Below are positions 25,301 through 39,700 of a DNA stretch of 64,000 nt, piece by piece. Below the pieces are notes generated by a model. That model made no database searches and had not been told where the DNA came from. It saw only the letters and a program-made list of their open reading frames with translations. Each line of letters opens with the position of its first letter. Position 1 is the first letter of the stretch. The DNA lies in assembly GCA_029237695.1 (NCBI GenBank), contig CM055266.1, forward strand, positions 122,750,569 through 122,814,568, read 5' to 3'. Source of the DNA: Conchocele bisecta (Eukaryota > Mollusca > Bivalvia > Lucinida > Thyasiridae). Position numbers and translations under genes: made by a program.

Positions 25301-28300
25301 TTGGATTTACAATTATATGCAGCCTATGCTCAATAAATGTAAAGCCATCAATTGAAATTTCCAGACGATCCTAAATTTGCACTTACTAACATTTTAGTCA
25401 TAAGAAGTTTAGTGAAACCGGCCCCAGAACTCCAGTTATTGTGTGGACAAGCTGTAACCACCTGTCCATACAAGGCGATACATAATACACCCAGCAACAG
25501 GAGATAGGTTGGCACTACTGGTAGCCACAGAAGACATTTCATTACTAAGGCCATACAAAAAAAGTACTTTGGTTCTCAGATATCGCCCTGTCAGAAAAAT
25601 TCCTAAGTGTCGAGCATTTTATCGTCATGGAGAAATAAACTTGTACTGTAAATTCACCACATGATCAACAAGAGGGTCATTGTGGCCCTATATCACTCAC
25701 CTGGTTAATATATATATGCAAGTAAATCTAAGAGAGCTTCATTCAATATTCCTACAAATTTTTGTCTGGCAGACTTCCAAAAAATTCTTTGATGTTTAAC
25801 AATTACGAACAAAGCATTTGCAAGGTTTATGATCGCGGATACATCTTAAGAAATACATTTTCGTTGGTTGGATCAAAAAACAAAACATTTTGGAAATTGA
25901 CTCCGAAACCTGGCGAGATAGCTTGAAAATGATGTACCGTATTAAACTAAGAAAACAAAAGTTAGATTTTGAAAATCAGTCCACAAATAAAAACAATATT
26001 AAAAAAAAAAATATCTATTTTTAGCCCCCATGTTAATTTCCCATAGGAAAATCTTTTTTCGCAATAAAATCAAATTCCATCAATAATTGTTTTTGGGGAG
26101 GGTGACTTTTTTTGTTATTGATAAAAAAGTACATACTTTTAAATATTTTTTAGATTTAATGTGTTTAATAGCCAAAAATTTGTCGGCAGCAAAACGTGGA
26201 ACAGACAGTAGACTGCATGAGCAACGCGAGACTTACAGCAGGCGAGTAGGAAGAAGCCGTATAGCACCTTGAAGAGTGACAGATAGAGCCTGGTAGACAT
26301 GGGCAGGTCACCATAGGCACTTTCCAGTTGAGCCACCTCCTCTACGGACACCGCCGGGCTGCCGTCATTCGAGAACACCCTGTAGCAAGGCAACAGTAAC
26401 TGAGAGAAGCCATGCGATTTTGTACCAAAGAAGATATGCGATATCTTATAAAATATATTGAATAAAAACATGGTTTGAAAACACTTTATATTTGATTTAT
26501 TGGTGTTTAACAGCCCCTTCCCCTAAAAGTAATAGGATTAGGAATAATCGTATTACTCATACAAGGGGTATAACCAGATTAAACTCTCACATACAAGAAT
26601 GCCAACAACGTACCCGAGGGCCAAATCTGGTCTCCGTTCACGATACCGGTAAGGCTGAATCCCAATCGTTAACTTACCCATCGCATGCTTCCACCTGCCA
26701 CCCACGACAACACTTAGTACTGTCAAGCAATGTTTTTTCATGAGAAAAAATAGACACCTGTGACCAGCTGACACCAAAATGGCTGTGATAATGTAATAAA
26801 TTCAGTATAATAACAAGAAACGAGGCAAAGCCACGAAGGCCAGGTTTTTTCCAAGCATGGACACTTGGATAACGTAATTATACCCACTTTTTGTAGACTA
26901 GATGGCCGTGGCCTGCATGTCGCGCCTTGGGGCGAGGCATGGACACTAAAAAAATAGATATAGTAGATGGAAAAACTTTAACGAAAAAACTTTAACCGGA
27001 CACTCGGACGTACGGATGGACGGATGACGGACGGACGGACGGACGGACGGACGCCAAAATGCCGACGATATCGCGCTTTCCGCAAGCGGGTGCTGACAAT
27101 GATGATAAACACCCATGTGAAGTATCAAGGTAATGGGTGAAGCAGTTGCAGAGATATAGTACACAAAAAAACTTTAACAAATAAATTCAAAGTAATTCGA
27201 CCTTGACAGTGATTCACAGGGCCGCACGGTTGGGGGTTAGAATGAAAATATGGACGATGATAAACACCAATGTGAAGTTTCAAGTAATGGGCGAGCAGTT
27301 GCAGAGATTTTAATAACAAAAAGTTTTAACCAAAAAAATTTACATACGACGTTATTTTTTTTTAAGTTTATTTAAGCTATTTTTAGACGGCGGCCATCTT
27401 GGATTAGCGATGACTTCCATTTTAACAAATCTGAAAAAACTTTAACAAAAAAATTCAAAGTAATTTGACCTTGACATTGGGCACAGGGGCCGCACGGTTG
27501 GGGGTTAGAATGAAAATATGGATAATGATAAACACCCATGTGAAGTTTCAAGGTAATGGGCGAAGCAGTTGCACAGATATAGTACAACAAAAAAGTTTTA
27601 ACCAAAAAACTTTAACCAGACGTACGTTAAAAAGTTAACGTTGAAAATGGGTGGGTAAGTCAATTACGTAGAAATAATAGGTGAAGGTAAAAAAATGGTC
27701 ACATGTTGGATAGTTGTATGTCGTAGGCACCCCTTGGTTATGAAGCTGTGAAAGTTTGGTGGTCCTAGGTGGTACAGTACCAAAGAAGAAATGGACTTAA
27801 ACAGGAAAACTTAACATTGTAAACGCGAAAAACAAAAAACTTAACATTGAAAATGGCTAAGTCGACTGCGCGGAAAAAAAAAAAAATGGGTGAAGTTAAA
27901 AGTAACATGTTGGATAGTGATATGTGGTGGGCACCCCTTGATTATGAAGCTGATCGAAAGTTTGGTGGTCCTAGGTGGTACAGTACCAAAGAAATTGACT
28001 TAAACACGAAAACTTAACATTGTAAACGCGTAAAACATAACATTGAAAATGGCTAAGTCGACTGCGTAGGAAAAAATGGGTGAAGAATTAAAAAAAAAAG
28101 TAACATGTTGGATAGTGATATGTGGTGGGCACCCTTTGATCATGAAGCTGTGAAAGTTTGGTGGTCCTAGGTGGTAAAGTAACAAAGAAATGGACTCAAA
28201 CACGAAAACTTAACATTGAAAATGGCTAAGTCGACTACGCGGAAAAAATGGGTCAAGTTAAAAAAAAAAGTAACATGTTGGATAGTGATATGTGGTGGGC

Positions 28301-31300
28301 ACCCCTTGATTATGAAGTTGTGAAAGTTTGGTGGTCCTAGGTGGTATAGTAACAAAGAAATGGACTCAAACACGAAAACTTAACATTGATTGTGGACGCC
28401 GCCCGCCGCCCGCCCGCCCGCCCGGCTTTCGCCAATCCAATAGCCTGGATTTTTTTTCAAAAAACCTGGCTAAAAAAGAATAAATTTATCCTAAAATTGA
28501 AAATTTCTCCCTCAAAGTATACTTTGCTAGAAAAGTATACTTTGCAATGTTGGTGAAATAGGCTACAGGAGATATTCAACATTTGGATGTACGTCACCTA
28601 TGCCAGAAATGTGACCGCTATGTCTCACTTTCCACTAACATAGGTAGACAATTAATGATGAATTGGAATTATTTATTTTTGTACAGGGCTCCAGATAAGG
28701 AATTAGTAATTGAGTACATATGTATTGTCACTCCATCATTTCTGAAGCAATTCAGTATTTCAAAATTTTAATACGGTAAAAAAAATCACACTACTGAATA
28801 GTTTGCTGCAAAATGAAAACATGTCTTGGCATTTCATTAGAATTGTCTCCTTAAAATTCATGGAAAATAAGAAAAATATGCTATATTTGTGGTATGTTTA
28901 TTGTTTTCTGCAGCATGACAAAGGTACCACAAAAATTGCTTTTTGATACTCGCTACTTCTGATTTCAATTGGGTTTTTGGCAATTTCAATTGGGTATTTA
29001 AGCAAATATGCAGCTTATCTGGAGCAATATTTGTATGTGATTTTTCTAAAAAATATGTGAGAATCTGTTACTTTCACACCCCTCCAAAATAATCGCTGCA
29101 TCCACTTACTTGATGTCCCAGCTCGGGTTGTTCACAAGGAGTAGCAGGCACAGCCTCTGTAGATTCTCCTTGTCCTGTGGGATATCGCACATAACCATTA
29201 ACCATTTCACCCCTAACTAACAGAAATGGATGTTAATTTTGCAACCAATCCAACCATAACAAAGTGATTTTCAGACTAGTCCATTTATGAAAAGGGGGAT
29301 CTGGATCAACACGTTTTGTCAATACCACTGTACAGTGCGACCTGTGCTGTTGAAAGGGTTAACCTTTCAACATTACAGGCCTATACAGCAGTTTCTGCAA
29401 ACAGTGTAGATCCAGATGAGCCGGCTCGTAACGAGCCGTCTCATCAGGATCTGCACTTTTTGCAGGTGATTTTCATATTTTTAGAGCCAAAAAAAAGTGA
29501 AAAGTGAATGGGTTTAATGTTCCAGCAACAGCTAAGGTCATATAGAGACGGGACCACAGTTAAAAGTCTCATCAGACCGACCAGCAGGATGGAAATACTA
29601 TGAATATATTTGTGTATGCCCTAAGCGAGGTTTGAGCCCACAACCTCCAGATTGGAAGTCAGGTGCTCTAACCCCTAGTCCTGGCGCTGGCCGCCATCAG
29701 AAATTCCCTCCCTCATATATGGGTCAGTAATTCACATATGTATTTAAGTTTGGTGCCTATACCCATGTGTATAGGGTCCAGGAACACAATAAACACATTA
29801 CTAATACTATTGAATCATTTGGTAGATGGAGACATCTTAAAAATCAAAATGGCCGCCACGAAAATATGTTTTTGTCCATCTTGCAGTATTCTATTCACGC
29901 AATGGAATAATTTTAGTGTTTGTTTTACGCAGGTTATTAGACCTAAATATCAAATAAGAATACTGGTTATAAAAGTGAAAACTTGTAATTTAAATTTCAA
30001 AATGGCCACCGATGCATGTTGTTTTCTGCCCATATATCAGCATTCAGTACCAGAGAACACAATATGAACAATTGTAACAACATTTTTTGGCAGCCAATAT
30101 CTAATTTCAAAATGGCCAGCGACAAAATTTTTTTTTATCCATATTAATATCTCTAACTGAATTAAGATTTTCCATTCATATTTGATCTCAAATTACATGT
30201 ATCAAAATATAATATATATACTTATCACTTTATTGGTTCATGTCAAATCGCCTAGCTCTAAGATAATACACACGTTGGTCTCCAGCACCTTAAGAGTGGT
30301 GCCATGAAAAAGAAACAACTACATGTCATCATCATCATCAGCAGCAATAATAACAACAACGTGAGTGAGCGCTTGCTATTGTGCAAGATTTTCAAGATAA
30401 TTACTTACTGTTTACCTACTGATCTGTTTTAATAACACTCTCTAGAATAGTACTAGCAGAATGTCTTCCAGCAGAGTTAGTTGCTGTTGCGAGTGTGATG
30501 CCTACTTGGGGCGGAATCCATGCTCTGATCACACGTGCACAAGCTCCACTAATGCGAGTAGGTTTCCTTCCAGTCATTCAACACCCTGTAACTGAATATG
30601 CTACTGAGAGGAAATCCCTCACTAACATCCAGTGTTAGGCTGTTAAACCCAAACATACAAACAAACACAAGGTCCAGGTGGTCATGTTATTATGGTTAGT
30701 TCTGGTGATGAAGCAATTGTAGCTGAATTTGATCTGTTGTACCAATGAAATCCTCTCTATTCACAACTCGTCCGGCAGCTGACCATTGTTAGAGTTATGG
30801 ACCACTTAGAGACGACAGTGCAGCATGAGCTTAATGGTCACAAGGGTCTAATCTTCGACAGGAATGTTGTGAGGTTGTTAGATTTTGTTCAGACACGAAG
30901 CAACCCATTCTCCATTATGGTCCCACATGTGCCGCTATACAACCTTGTGCTGTTGTTGACAAACTCAAGGTGAGGATCCTTGAGGCCATGGAGCATGGAG
31001 AGAAGGCATACAAAGTTATGTGACAAAAGCGATATACAGAGAAGGTAAAGAAGAGTGTCACACTCTCCAAAATCAGTCTTCTTGCATTCAATTCCAAGTG
31101 TGACGACTAATCACCACCTCCAGACAATAGTCACATCGAAGGACAATTCCATGGTAGGAAGAGACATAGAAATCGCAGCCATGCGAGGCATGTCACAAAA
31201 GGAAATCTACTCTCATGATCTCATTCAGACAAGTCCGCTATTTGATGGTGACATTACCACTAAGTCAAGTCAGATAAGTCACAATTAGTAGCTCAGCTGG

Positions 31301-34300
31301 AGAAAAAAACGTAGATATAACTATCACTTAAACCAGACTTCTTCTCTTGACACACATGTTTTGGTAGATTTCATGTCAAAACCCGACAGTTAACCAATAT
31401 GCAGACGTTTGAAACTTTTGGTAGGGCTATCGCTCAGATTGTTCAAGAGTAGTTCCGAGACAGTCCCGATTTCTCAGCAAATGGAGAAGCTTTGATCATC
31501 CAGCCATAACAAGCAGAGGCTTCAATTATTGGCCAGGGACATAGCCATCTGGGAATTAAGTATGGGTGTGCTCAGTGGTATGGTTGTGAATGATGGGATT
31601 ATGTCTGCTGGGAAAAAGCATGATGCCGGTTGTCCTATGATTAAAGTACCAGAGTTGAACAGCTACCATAGTTCTTCTTCTTCTTCGCTATGTATCTCAC
31701 TTGCTCCAGATTGGCGTATTGGAAGTATGGATACAGTTTGGCACTCACTGGGCGTGCAAAGCGAATGATTCCCCCAAATATTTCATGACAAACTAGGGCA
31801 AGCATTCTGCCATGTCGTCATCAAAGCCCATATAATAACTTGTGATGACAGTCTAAGCAAGATGGGAACCAAACATGCAGCTCTGGTCTTCAGTGCAGTT
31901 GGCTACCTCTTCGAGCTTGGAGACATGAAACTTGCAGTAAAGTATCTGGTCCGTGTATGGGCAAGCGCTCGCAGTAAGACTACAATGTGTACCTTTGACC
32001 GACTGCGAGTTGCCACCAACCTCAAGCATAATCAGGGGTCATATTGGAAGAGCCTTATTCGTTATACGGAATGCAGTTACTCTTCTCACTGCCAGTCGCA
32101 TTGTTGATCCACTCGACTATGGCCGGGTGAAGGAAGATGGCAGTCTGTTGCCCCAAAAATGCCTAAGACCCATCTCACCAGAAACATTGAACCAGTGTGG
32201 TTGCCATGTTAAATGCAAAACCAATAGATGCTCATGCAAGAAACGCCATGTTCCGTGTGTTATATTTTGTCACAAGAAGGTAAATGGTCCTAAATGTGAG
32301 AATATAAAATGAAAGCCGACTGATTAATATGAAGTGTTTTGCGAGTGTTGGTAGGGATTGCCCTGTAACCCATGTGTAACATATCTAACCTACCGTTCAA
32401 TGTTAAACCCATGCAAAATGCAAACTAACAAACCAAACATGACTTAATAAAAGAACAGTAGGGTCGGTAGACATTGCCCTGTCACCTGCATGTAAGCTGT
32501 ATTTAGCTTACTGGTCAATGTAAAACATATGCAAAATGTATTCTACTGACCAATTATGCCTTTATCTAATTTGTGCAGGTTAGGTTGGATGGCCACGTCG
32601 GACTATGAATGTCACCCACATGTAAAACAATAGTTTCATATGCTGTCCACATGAAATGTATATGCATTATTAACTGTAAATTTGAAAAGAGATGCATCGA
32701 CACTGGCTACAGGTAATATAGGTAATTAAAGTCCATTGGGCGACCAGGTATGCATGCATATGATATTAATCTCATGGTTGGATTTCAAGTTAGTCACACG
32801 TTCTGACAATTTCATACCGGAGCTCCGTCGTCCTCTGTTACCGTAAGTGGTAAGAGATATTCTAGTTGTACTGTAAACATTGTATTGCATTGTAAAGAAT
32901 GTATGATCCCTCCCCTCCCAAATATGATTGTGTTACATCACTGGTGCACATTCGCAAATATGCTGAAAATAAAAGTTGTCGAAATCAACACACTGTTCAC
33001 CTCAGTGTTATTACTTTACCTTTGCTTATTCATCTTGTATTATAAAAGGTTCAGTACTTTAATGTGTATTAGTGAGGTGATAATATAGCACAATATTATT
33101 CATAAATGCAAGTTTGACTTGATTCCGACAACATGTATAAACACTGTAAAGCAACAAACCAAGTTGCCATGTCATTTGAATCAGACATTGACCAACACGA
33201 TTTTATATTTCGGCCATTTTTAAATTCATATAGCTGTGCTATCCAAGTCCTTGCAGTTTCTTGCTGATGTTCTAATAACAATCATTAACATGAAGACATA
33301 GGCACCAAAATTAAGCCTCCATGTGTATAAAATAGCGTAATTTGGACAAAAACAGCATTTTATTAGCGGCCATTTTGATTTGCAAGTTGGTTTTCTCTAC
33401 CAAAGCATCTACCATTAGCAATAAGGTGCTCCTATTGTACCGTGAACCTATACATATAGGTATATGCATCATGTATATACTTTTAGGTGACTCACTGACC
33501 AGGATAGGAGTAAAAGTACTTTTTGATGGTGGCCATTTTGAACAAGAATTCCGCCACGGAAGCGGTATCGCACATGCCGAGCCATTTGACCGTGTTGTGA
33601 AAAAACAATAACTTTTAACGCATTTGCCTTACAAAAAAAGCGGACGATGACGAAAAAAGCGCCTACTATAGTCGCGCCTACAAAAATGGCCGCCATGCAT
33701 TGTCACCGCAAAATCCAAACTATCACCTGTGAACAATTTGGTGGGAATGGAACATGGAACTGATTTCAGTTGTCAGAAATTTTGCCTCTCTGATTGTAAG
33801 CGGGGGTTTAGACCAGAGCCTATTTCATCAACATTGCAAAGTATACTTTACTGGCAAAGTATACTTTGAGGGAGTAATCATTTATTTTTCCTGAAATGCA
33901 TTATTTCATATAGAACTAACAAATGCATATATTTCATGATTAAAAGTATGCAGAATTATTATACTGAATTTATTACATTATCACAGCCAAATTGGCTGTG
34001 ATAATGTAATAAATTCAGTATAATAACAAGAAACGAGGCAAAGCCACGAAGGCCAGGTTTTTTCCAAGCATAGACACTTGGATAACATAATTATACCCAC
34101 TTTTTGTAGACTAGATGGCCGTGGCCTGCATGTCGCGCTTGGGGCGAGGCATGGACACTAAAAAAATAGATATAGTAGATGGAAAAACTTTAACCACAAA
34201 AAACTTTAACCGGGACACACGGACGAACGGAACGGACGTATGCCAAAAATGCGACGATATCGCGCTTTCCGCAAGCAGGTGCGACAATGATGATAAACAC

Positions 34301-36673
34301 CCATGTGAAGTATCAAGGTATTGGGGTGTAAGCAGTTGCAGAGAATATAGTACACGAATAACTTTAACAAAAAAATTCAAAAGTAATTTGACCTTGACAT
34401 TGGGACAGGATCGCGCTTTCCGCAAGCAGGTGCGACAATGATGAAATAAACACGCATTGTGAAGTATCAAGGTATTGGGTGAAGCAGTTGCAGAGATAGT
34501 ACACCGAAAAAACTTTAACAAAAAAATTCAAAGTAATTTTTGACCTTGACATTGGGCACAGGATCGCGCTGTTTCCGCAAGCAGGTGCAACAATGATGAT
34601 AAAACACCCATGTGAAGTATCAAGGTATTGGGAGTGAAGCAGTGCAGAGATATAGTACACGAAAAATAAAAAACTTTAAAAAAAAAATTCAAAGAAATTT
34701 GACCTTGACATTGGGCACAGGATCGCGCTTTCCGCAAGCGGTGCAACAATGATGATAAACACCATGTGAAGTATCAAGGTATTGGGTGAAAAGCAGTTGC
34801 AGAGATATAGTACACGAAATATACTTTAACAAAAAAAATTCAAAGTAAATTTGACCTTGACTTGGGCACAGGATCGCGCTTTTCCGCAAGCAGGTGCGAC
34901 AATGATGATAAACCACCCATGTGAATAAAGTATCAAGGTATTGGTGTGAAGCAGTTGCAGAGATATAGTACACGAAAAATACTTTAACAAAAAAATTCAA
35001 AGTAATTTGGGACCTTGACATTGGGCACAGGATCGCGCTTTCCGCAAGCAGGTGCGACAATGATGATTAAAGACCCATGTGAAGTATCAAGGTATTGGGT
35101 GTGAAGCAGTTTGCAGAGATATAGTACACGAAAAAAACTTTTAACAAAAAAAATTCAAAGTAATTTGACCTTGACATTGGGCACAGGGGGCCGCACGGTG
35201 GGGGTTAGAATAAAAATATGGATGACGATAAACCCTCCCATGTGAAGTTTCAAGGTAATGGGCGAAAACGAAAAAAAACAGTTGCAGAGATATTGTATAA
35301 CGAAAAAGTTTTAACAAAAAACTTTAAACCAGCGTACATTAAAAAAGTTAACGTTGAAATGTAGGTGAAGGTAAAAAATGGTCACATGTTGGATAGTTGT
35401 ATGTGGTAGGCACCCCTTGGTTATCAAAGCTGTGAAAGTTTGGTGGTCCTAGGTGGTTACAGTACCAAAGAAATGGACTTAAACACGAAAATTAACATTG
35501 AAAATGCGAAAACTTAACATTGAAAAAATGGCTAAGTCGATTTGCGCGGAAAAAAAATAATGGGTAGTTAAAAAAAAAAGTAACATGTTGGATAGTGATA
35601 TGTGGTGGGACCCTTGATTATGAAGCTGTGAAAGTCGTTTTGGTGGGTCCTAGGTGGTACAGTAACAAAGAGAAATGGACTCAACACGAAAACTTAACAT
35701 TGATTGTGGACGCCGCCCGCCCGCGCCCGCCCGCCGCCCGCCCACCCGGCTTTCGCCAATCCAATAGCCTGGATTTTTTTCTCAAAAAACCTGGCTAAAA
35801 ATGTTGGAGAACAAAGTACTCACAACAATCTGAAAATACTCATTGATTTTAAATTGTGGAGTAAAATGCTGTAATTAATTTGAAAATGTGAGCTGCAGTG
35901 TTTGATTTTTTGCAGCTCAAATAAATGAATTTTCAATTTTACTGTTTTGCTCATTTATTCCCTATGTTATAATATCACAAGAACGAAACATGCAGTAAAT
36001 TCAATAAATGTATTGCAAAAAAAAATGCAATGAATTTGAAATCAGAGGGTATAATACTCTTTAGATACAAAACTTAACTGGAGCTCTGATATAGCCAGTT
36101 GCCAGTAGTAACTACATGTAGTTAGCGGATACAAGCCACTGACCTGTTCACTTTTCATCATGTCCTCAACTTCACTGGTACCTAGCCTAGTCCGCTCTTC
36201 TGTTATCTTACCCAGTTCAAACTGACCTGAGAAAAAAAACACATATATGTGGCTGTGAGTGGAGAAATGGAGCTTATGGATTGCAACCATTGTAGATCCA
36301 GTTCAGTCTGATCAGGATCTGCACTGTTCGCCATTCCATCAATGAAACACTCGCCAAGCTTCTAACAAGCAATATGGATTGTTATCTGGCTACAGAAATG
36401 TGCTATTTGATCCATAAAAGGGGGGAACCAAAAATTGTCATTTGCTGTTATGTCATATTTTCTCTTTTTTTCTCAAGAAAAACATTGTTTGACAGCACTT
36501 TAGAATCATTTCCAATGGAAATGATTCTAAACTGCTGCCAAACCATGTTTTTCTTGAGATAAGTTGAAATTGAAAAATAAACAGCAAACAAGAACATTTA
36601 ATTCAGCATTGTAAGGGTTAAATGTGGCTTTATGAGTGATATTTCAGGCCCGTGGCCAGGGGGGGGGGGGCCA

Positions 36674-36707
<34 letters not shown>

Positions 36708-39700
36708 CAGAGCGGTCGTCGACCCCCACCCCCCCATGCCCTCGAGGTACACTTTCTTAGCATCGAGGTCCACTTTTTTAGACCCCCCTATATACCTCAG
36801 GCCATTTGGGCCTTCGAAACAACCCCCCCTTCAAACAGGTCTGGCTACGGGCCTGTATTTGATCAGGGGCTCCACAGGAAAAATTCATGTGCTGGCTGAT
36901 AAATAGAGTTTATTCAACTACCATTTTGAAATCCTGGATTTATTTCCCCCCGAGACATCTGGAAATCTGATAAAAGCAACGATTGTGGAGAACGAGTTTC
37001 TTTGACGGATTTACAGATGTCTCGGGGAAATAAATCCAGTATCTCAAAATGGTAGTGGAATAAATTGTATATTAGATACCCTTAGGAAAATGTAAAATTT
37101 CCTCTTACATCATCAAAATTGACAATATCGGTACTGTGATAACCTGTTCCATTGAAACAGCTGATGTACGCATACATGTAAATAATCCGTGGCCACAGTA
37201 CACATCGCATGATGCAGGTGCCCCATCATCTGCATCAATTTCAAAAAGGCGGACAATCTCAAACTTTTGATTTCATTTTCAGTAATATGTACTGTTTCAA
37301 TGGTAGTTAAGTGTGATTACTTGGAGGTGCAAGCGATTAATATGGAAAGTATTCGACAGTGTGAATGATTTTTCTTGCTACTCGTTTACACACAGATAAA
37401 ATGTAGTGAACCAGTGTGACCGTTGCGAATTGGTCTGGTCTGGTGAGTAATGGCATGTTCTAGTAACGTCATGAGACACATGCATTACGTAGGTGTTGGC
37501 CTGGCTCCAGAAGGCGCATTCTCTACAACCATGGTCAAACAGCACGCGCTGTACTTTTGAACACGGCTGTGAGCGATGTCGAACAACAACAGCAGGGATT
37601 CCGCTGGCGATCGCCACTTTCGCAGTTGGCGATAAAAATAAATAATTGGCGATAAAAAATTACAATTTTCGAAAAAAAAATAATATATTTTTTTATTTTC
37701 GCCAGCGGAATCCCTGCAACAGTCATGTAACAATATAATATCACTTGGCACTGTGACTGTCCTGATAACTGGAGCCATATTACAGCCATGTCATCCACAG
37801 GTGATATGTGGCTTTGACAAAATGGGGGATTTTGTGATCAGTGTAGATCCAGATCAGCCTGTGCATATGCAGTCTGATCCAAATCTGCACTGTTAACCAT
37901 TTGATCAATGAAACGCATGTCATGCTTCTAACAAGAAATATAGATTGTTATCAGGCTACAGCCTCAGGAGTGTGCTATTTGATCAGGAACTACACCGGTC
38001 ATAAATTCCAAAAGCCCCCTTTCTCCAGTCACAGCCATATATGCTGATAGGTTTAGTTCAAAAGTTATACATACCTTTCAGCATCGCCAATTTCCTGTGC
38101 AGCTTCCTGATATAGGTAAGAGCCTTGCTACCGTTCTCTGCCGTGTAGCACTCCTACAAATAACAACACATTATCATGTGTACAAATGTATACCAACAAA
38201 TGGTACATTGTATACAGCCTCATCAACTTCTGCATTTGCTCAAACTCTGAACAATATTTTAGGGGGTAAAATACTCTTTAAGGCTTAACTGGAGCTCTGA
38301 CTACGAAACCCAGAAAACTCCAGTACTAACGTAAAATGCTTTACCATTAGACAATCATATAGTGTATCAGGGCTCCAGATAAGGAAATTTCAATTGATGG
38401 ATTTACATTTATTGAGCATAGGCTGCATATGCAGCCTATGCTCAATAAATGTAAATTCATTAATTGTTTACAAGAAAACATTGTTAATGCGACATTTACA
38501 GACTATCATAATTTTACACTTACAAACATTTTAGTCGTAAGGAGTTAAGTGAAACGGCCCCCAGATAAGGAATTAGTAATTGAGTATTGTCACTCCATCT
38601 GAAGCAATTGGGTATTTCAAAATTTTAATTGGGTAAAATAAAATCACACTACCGTTTACACATCAACATACAGCAATTATTGAATACTTTGCTTCAAAAT
38701 GAAAACATGTATTGGCATTTCATTAGAATTGCCTTGGAGACAATTCTAATGAAATACCAAGATGTGTTTTCATGGAAAATAAGCAAAATATGCTATATTT
38801 GTGGTCTGTTTATTGTTTTCTGCAACATGATAAAGGTAACACACATTTTGATTTTTGATACTCGCTACTTCTGATTTAAATTGGGTATTTAAGCAAATAC
38901 GCAGCTTATCTGGAGCTCTGGTGTATCACTCAATGTAACTGTGACTGGAGAAATGGCGCTTATGGTATTTGTTGCAGACCAAGGGGCCGCCGTTTCACTA
39001 AACTTCGTACAACAAAAATATCTGTAAGTGCAAAACAATGATAGTCTGTACATTTCACATTAAAATGTTTTCTTTTAAACAATTATTGGATTTACATTTA
39101 TTGAGTTAATAAATGCAAATCCATCAATTGAAATTTCCAGACCATCCTAAATTTGCACTTACAAACAGATTAGTCGTACAAAGTTTAGCGAAACGGCTCC
39201 CAGCACCATATACTTTAGTGCACACCTGCAGACTAACACTATAAGTTATTGCCGTATATCGCCTTGGGTGAACATACCTCCAGACGGGCAATATTACACC
39301 ATATAGCCCATGTAGAATCACAATAACGTATTTGTCATACCGCAGATCCTGTATTTGGCCGTATAAACATATCTCTTCTTTTGATCTTTGCGTTTTTTTT
39401 CAGGAAGAAAAATAATCCGAGATTCGATTTTCTACCGTCAGTCTTAATATAAAGGCGTAAATGAACATTTCGTTTTTTTATTAAACGAAAACAAACTAAA
39501 TATGGAGTAAGAAATCAATCAAAAACGACATTATGACAGTTTTTTTATATCATGTAATTTAATTTATATTCCACTGCTCTATCGATCTGCTCTCCCTTTG
39601 GCGCCTCTAGAATAATGCGACTGGTTCCCAAACATTCGCTGTCATTGCAACGCCGCGTTTCGTGCGTGGAACCCATAGTTTGTGACCTAAATATAGCCGT

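Noticed and set aside
29625..29700. tRNA-Gly gene
   Set aside because: A- and B-box-like motifs exist but there is no acceptor stem pairing, and the sequence continues into a SINE body.
34111..35060. Several overlapping frames of 70-136 codons
   Set aside because: They are frames of the tandem units in element G and differ by single-base indels.
36636..36906. Glycine-rich frames
   Set aside because: Poly-G tract read in two frames.
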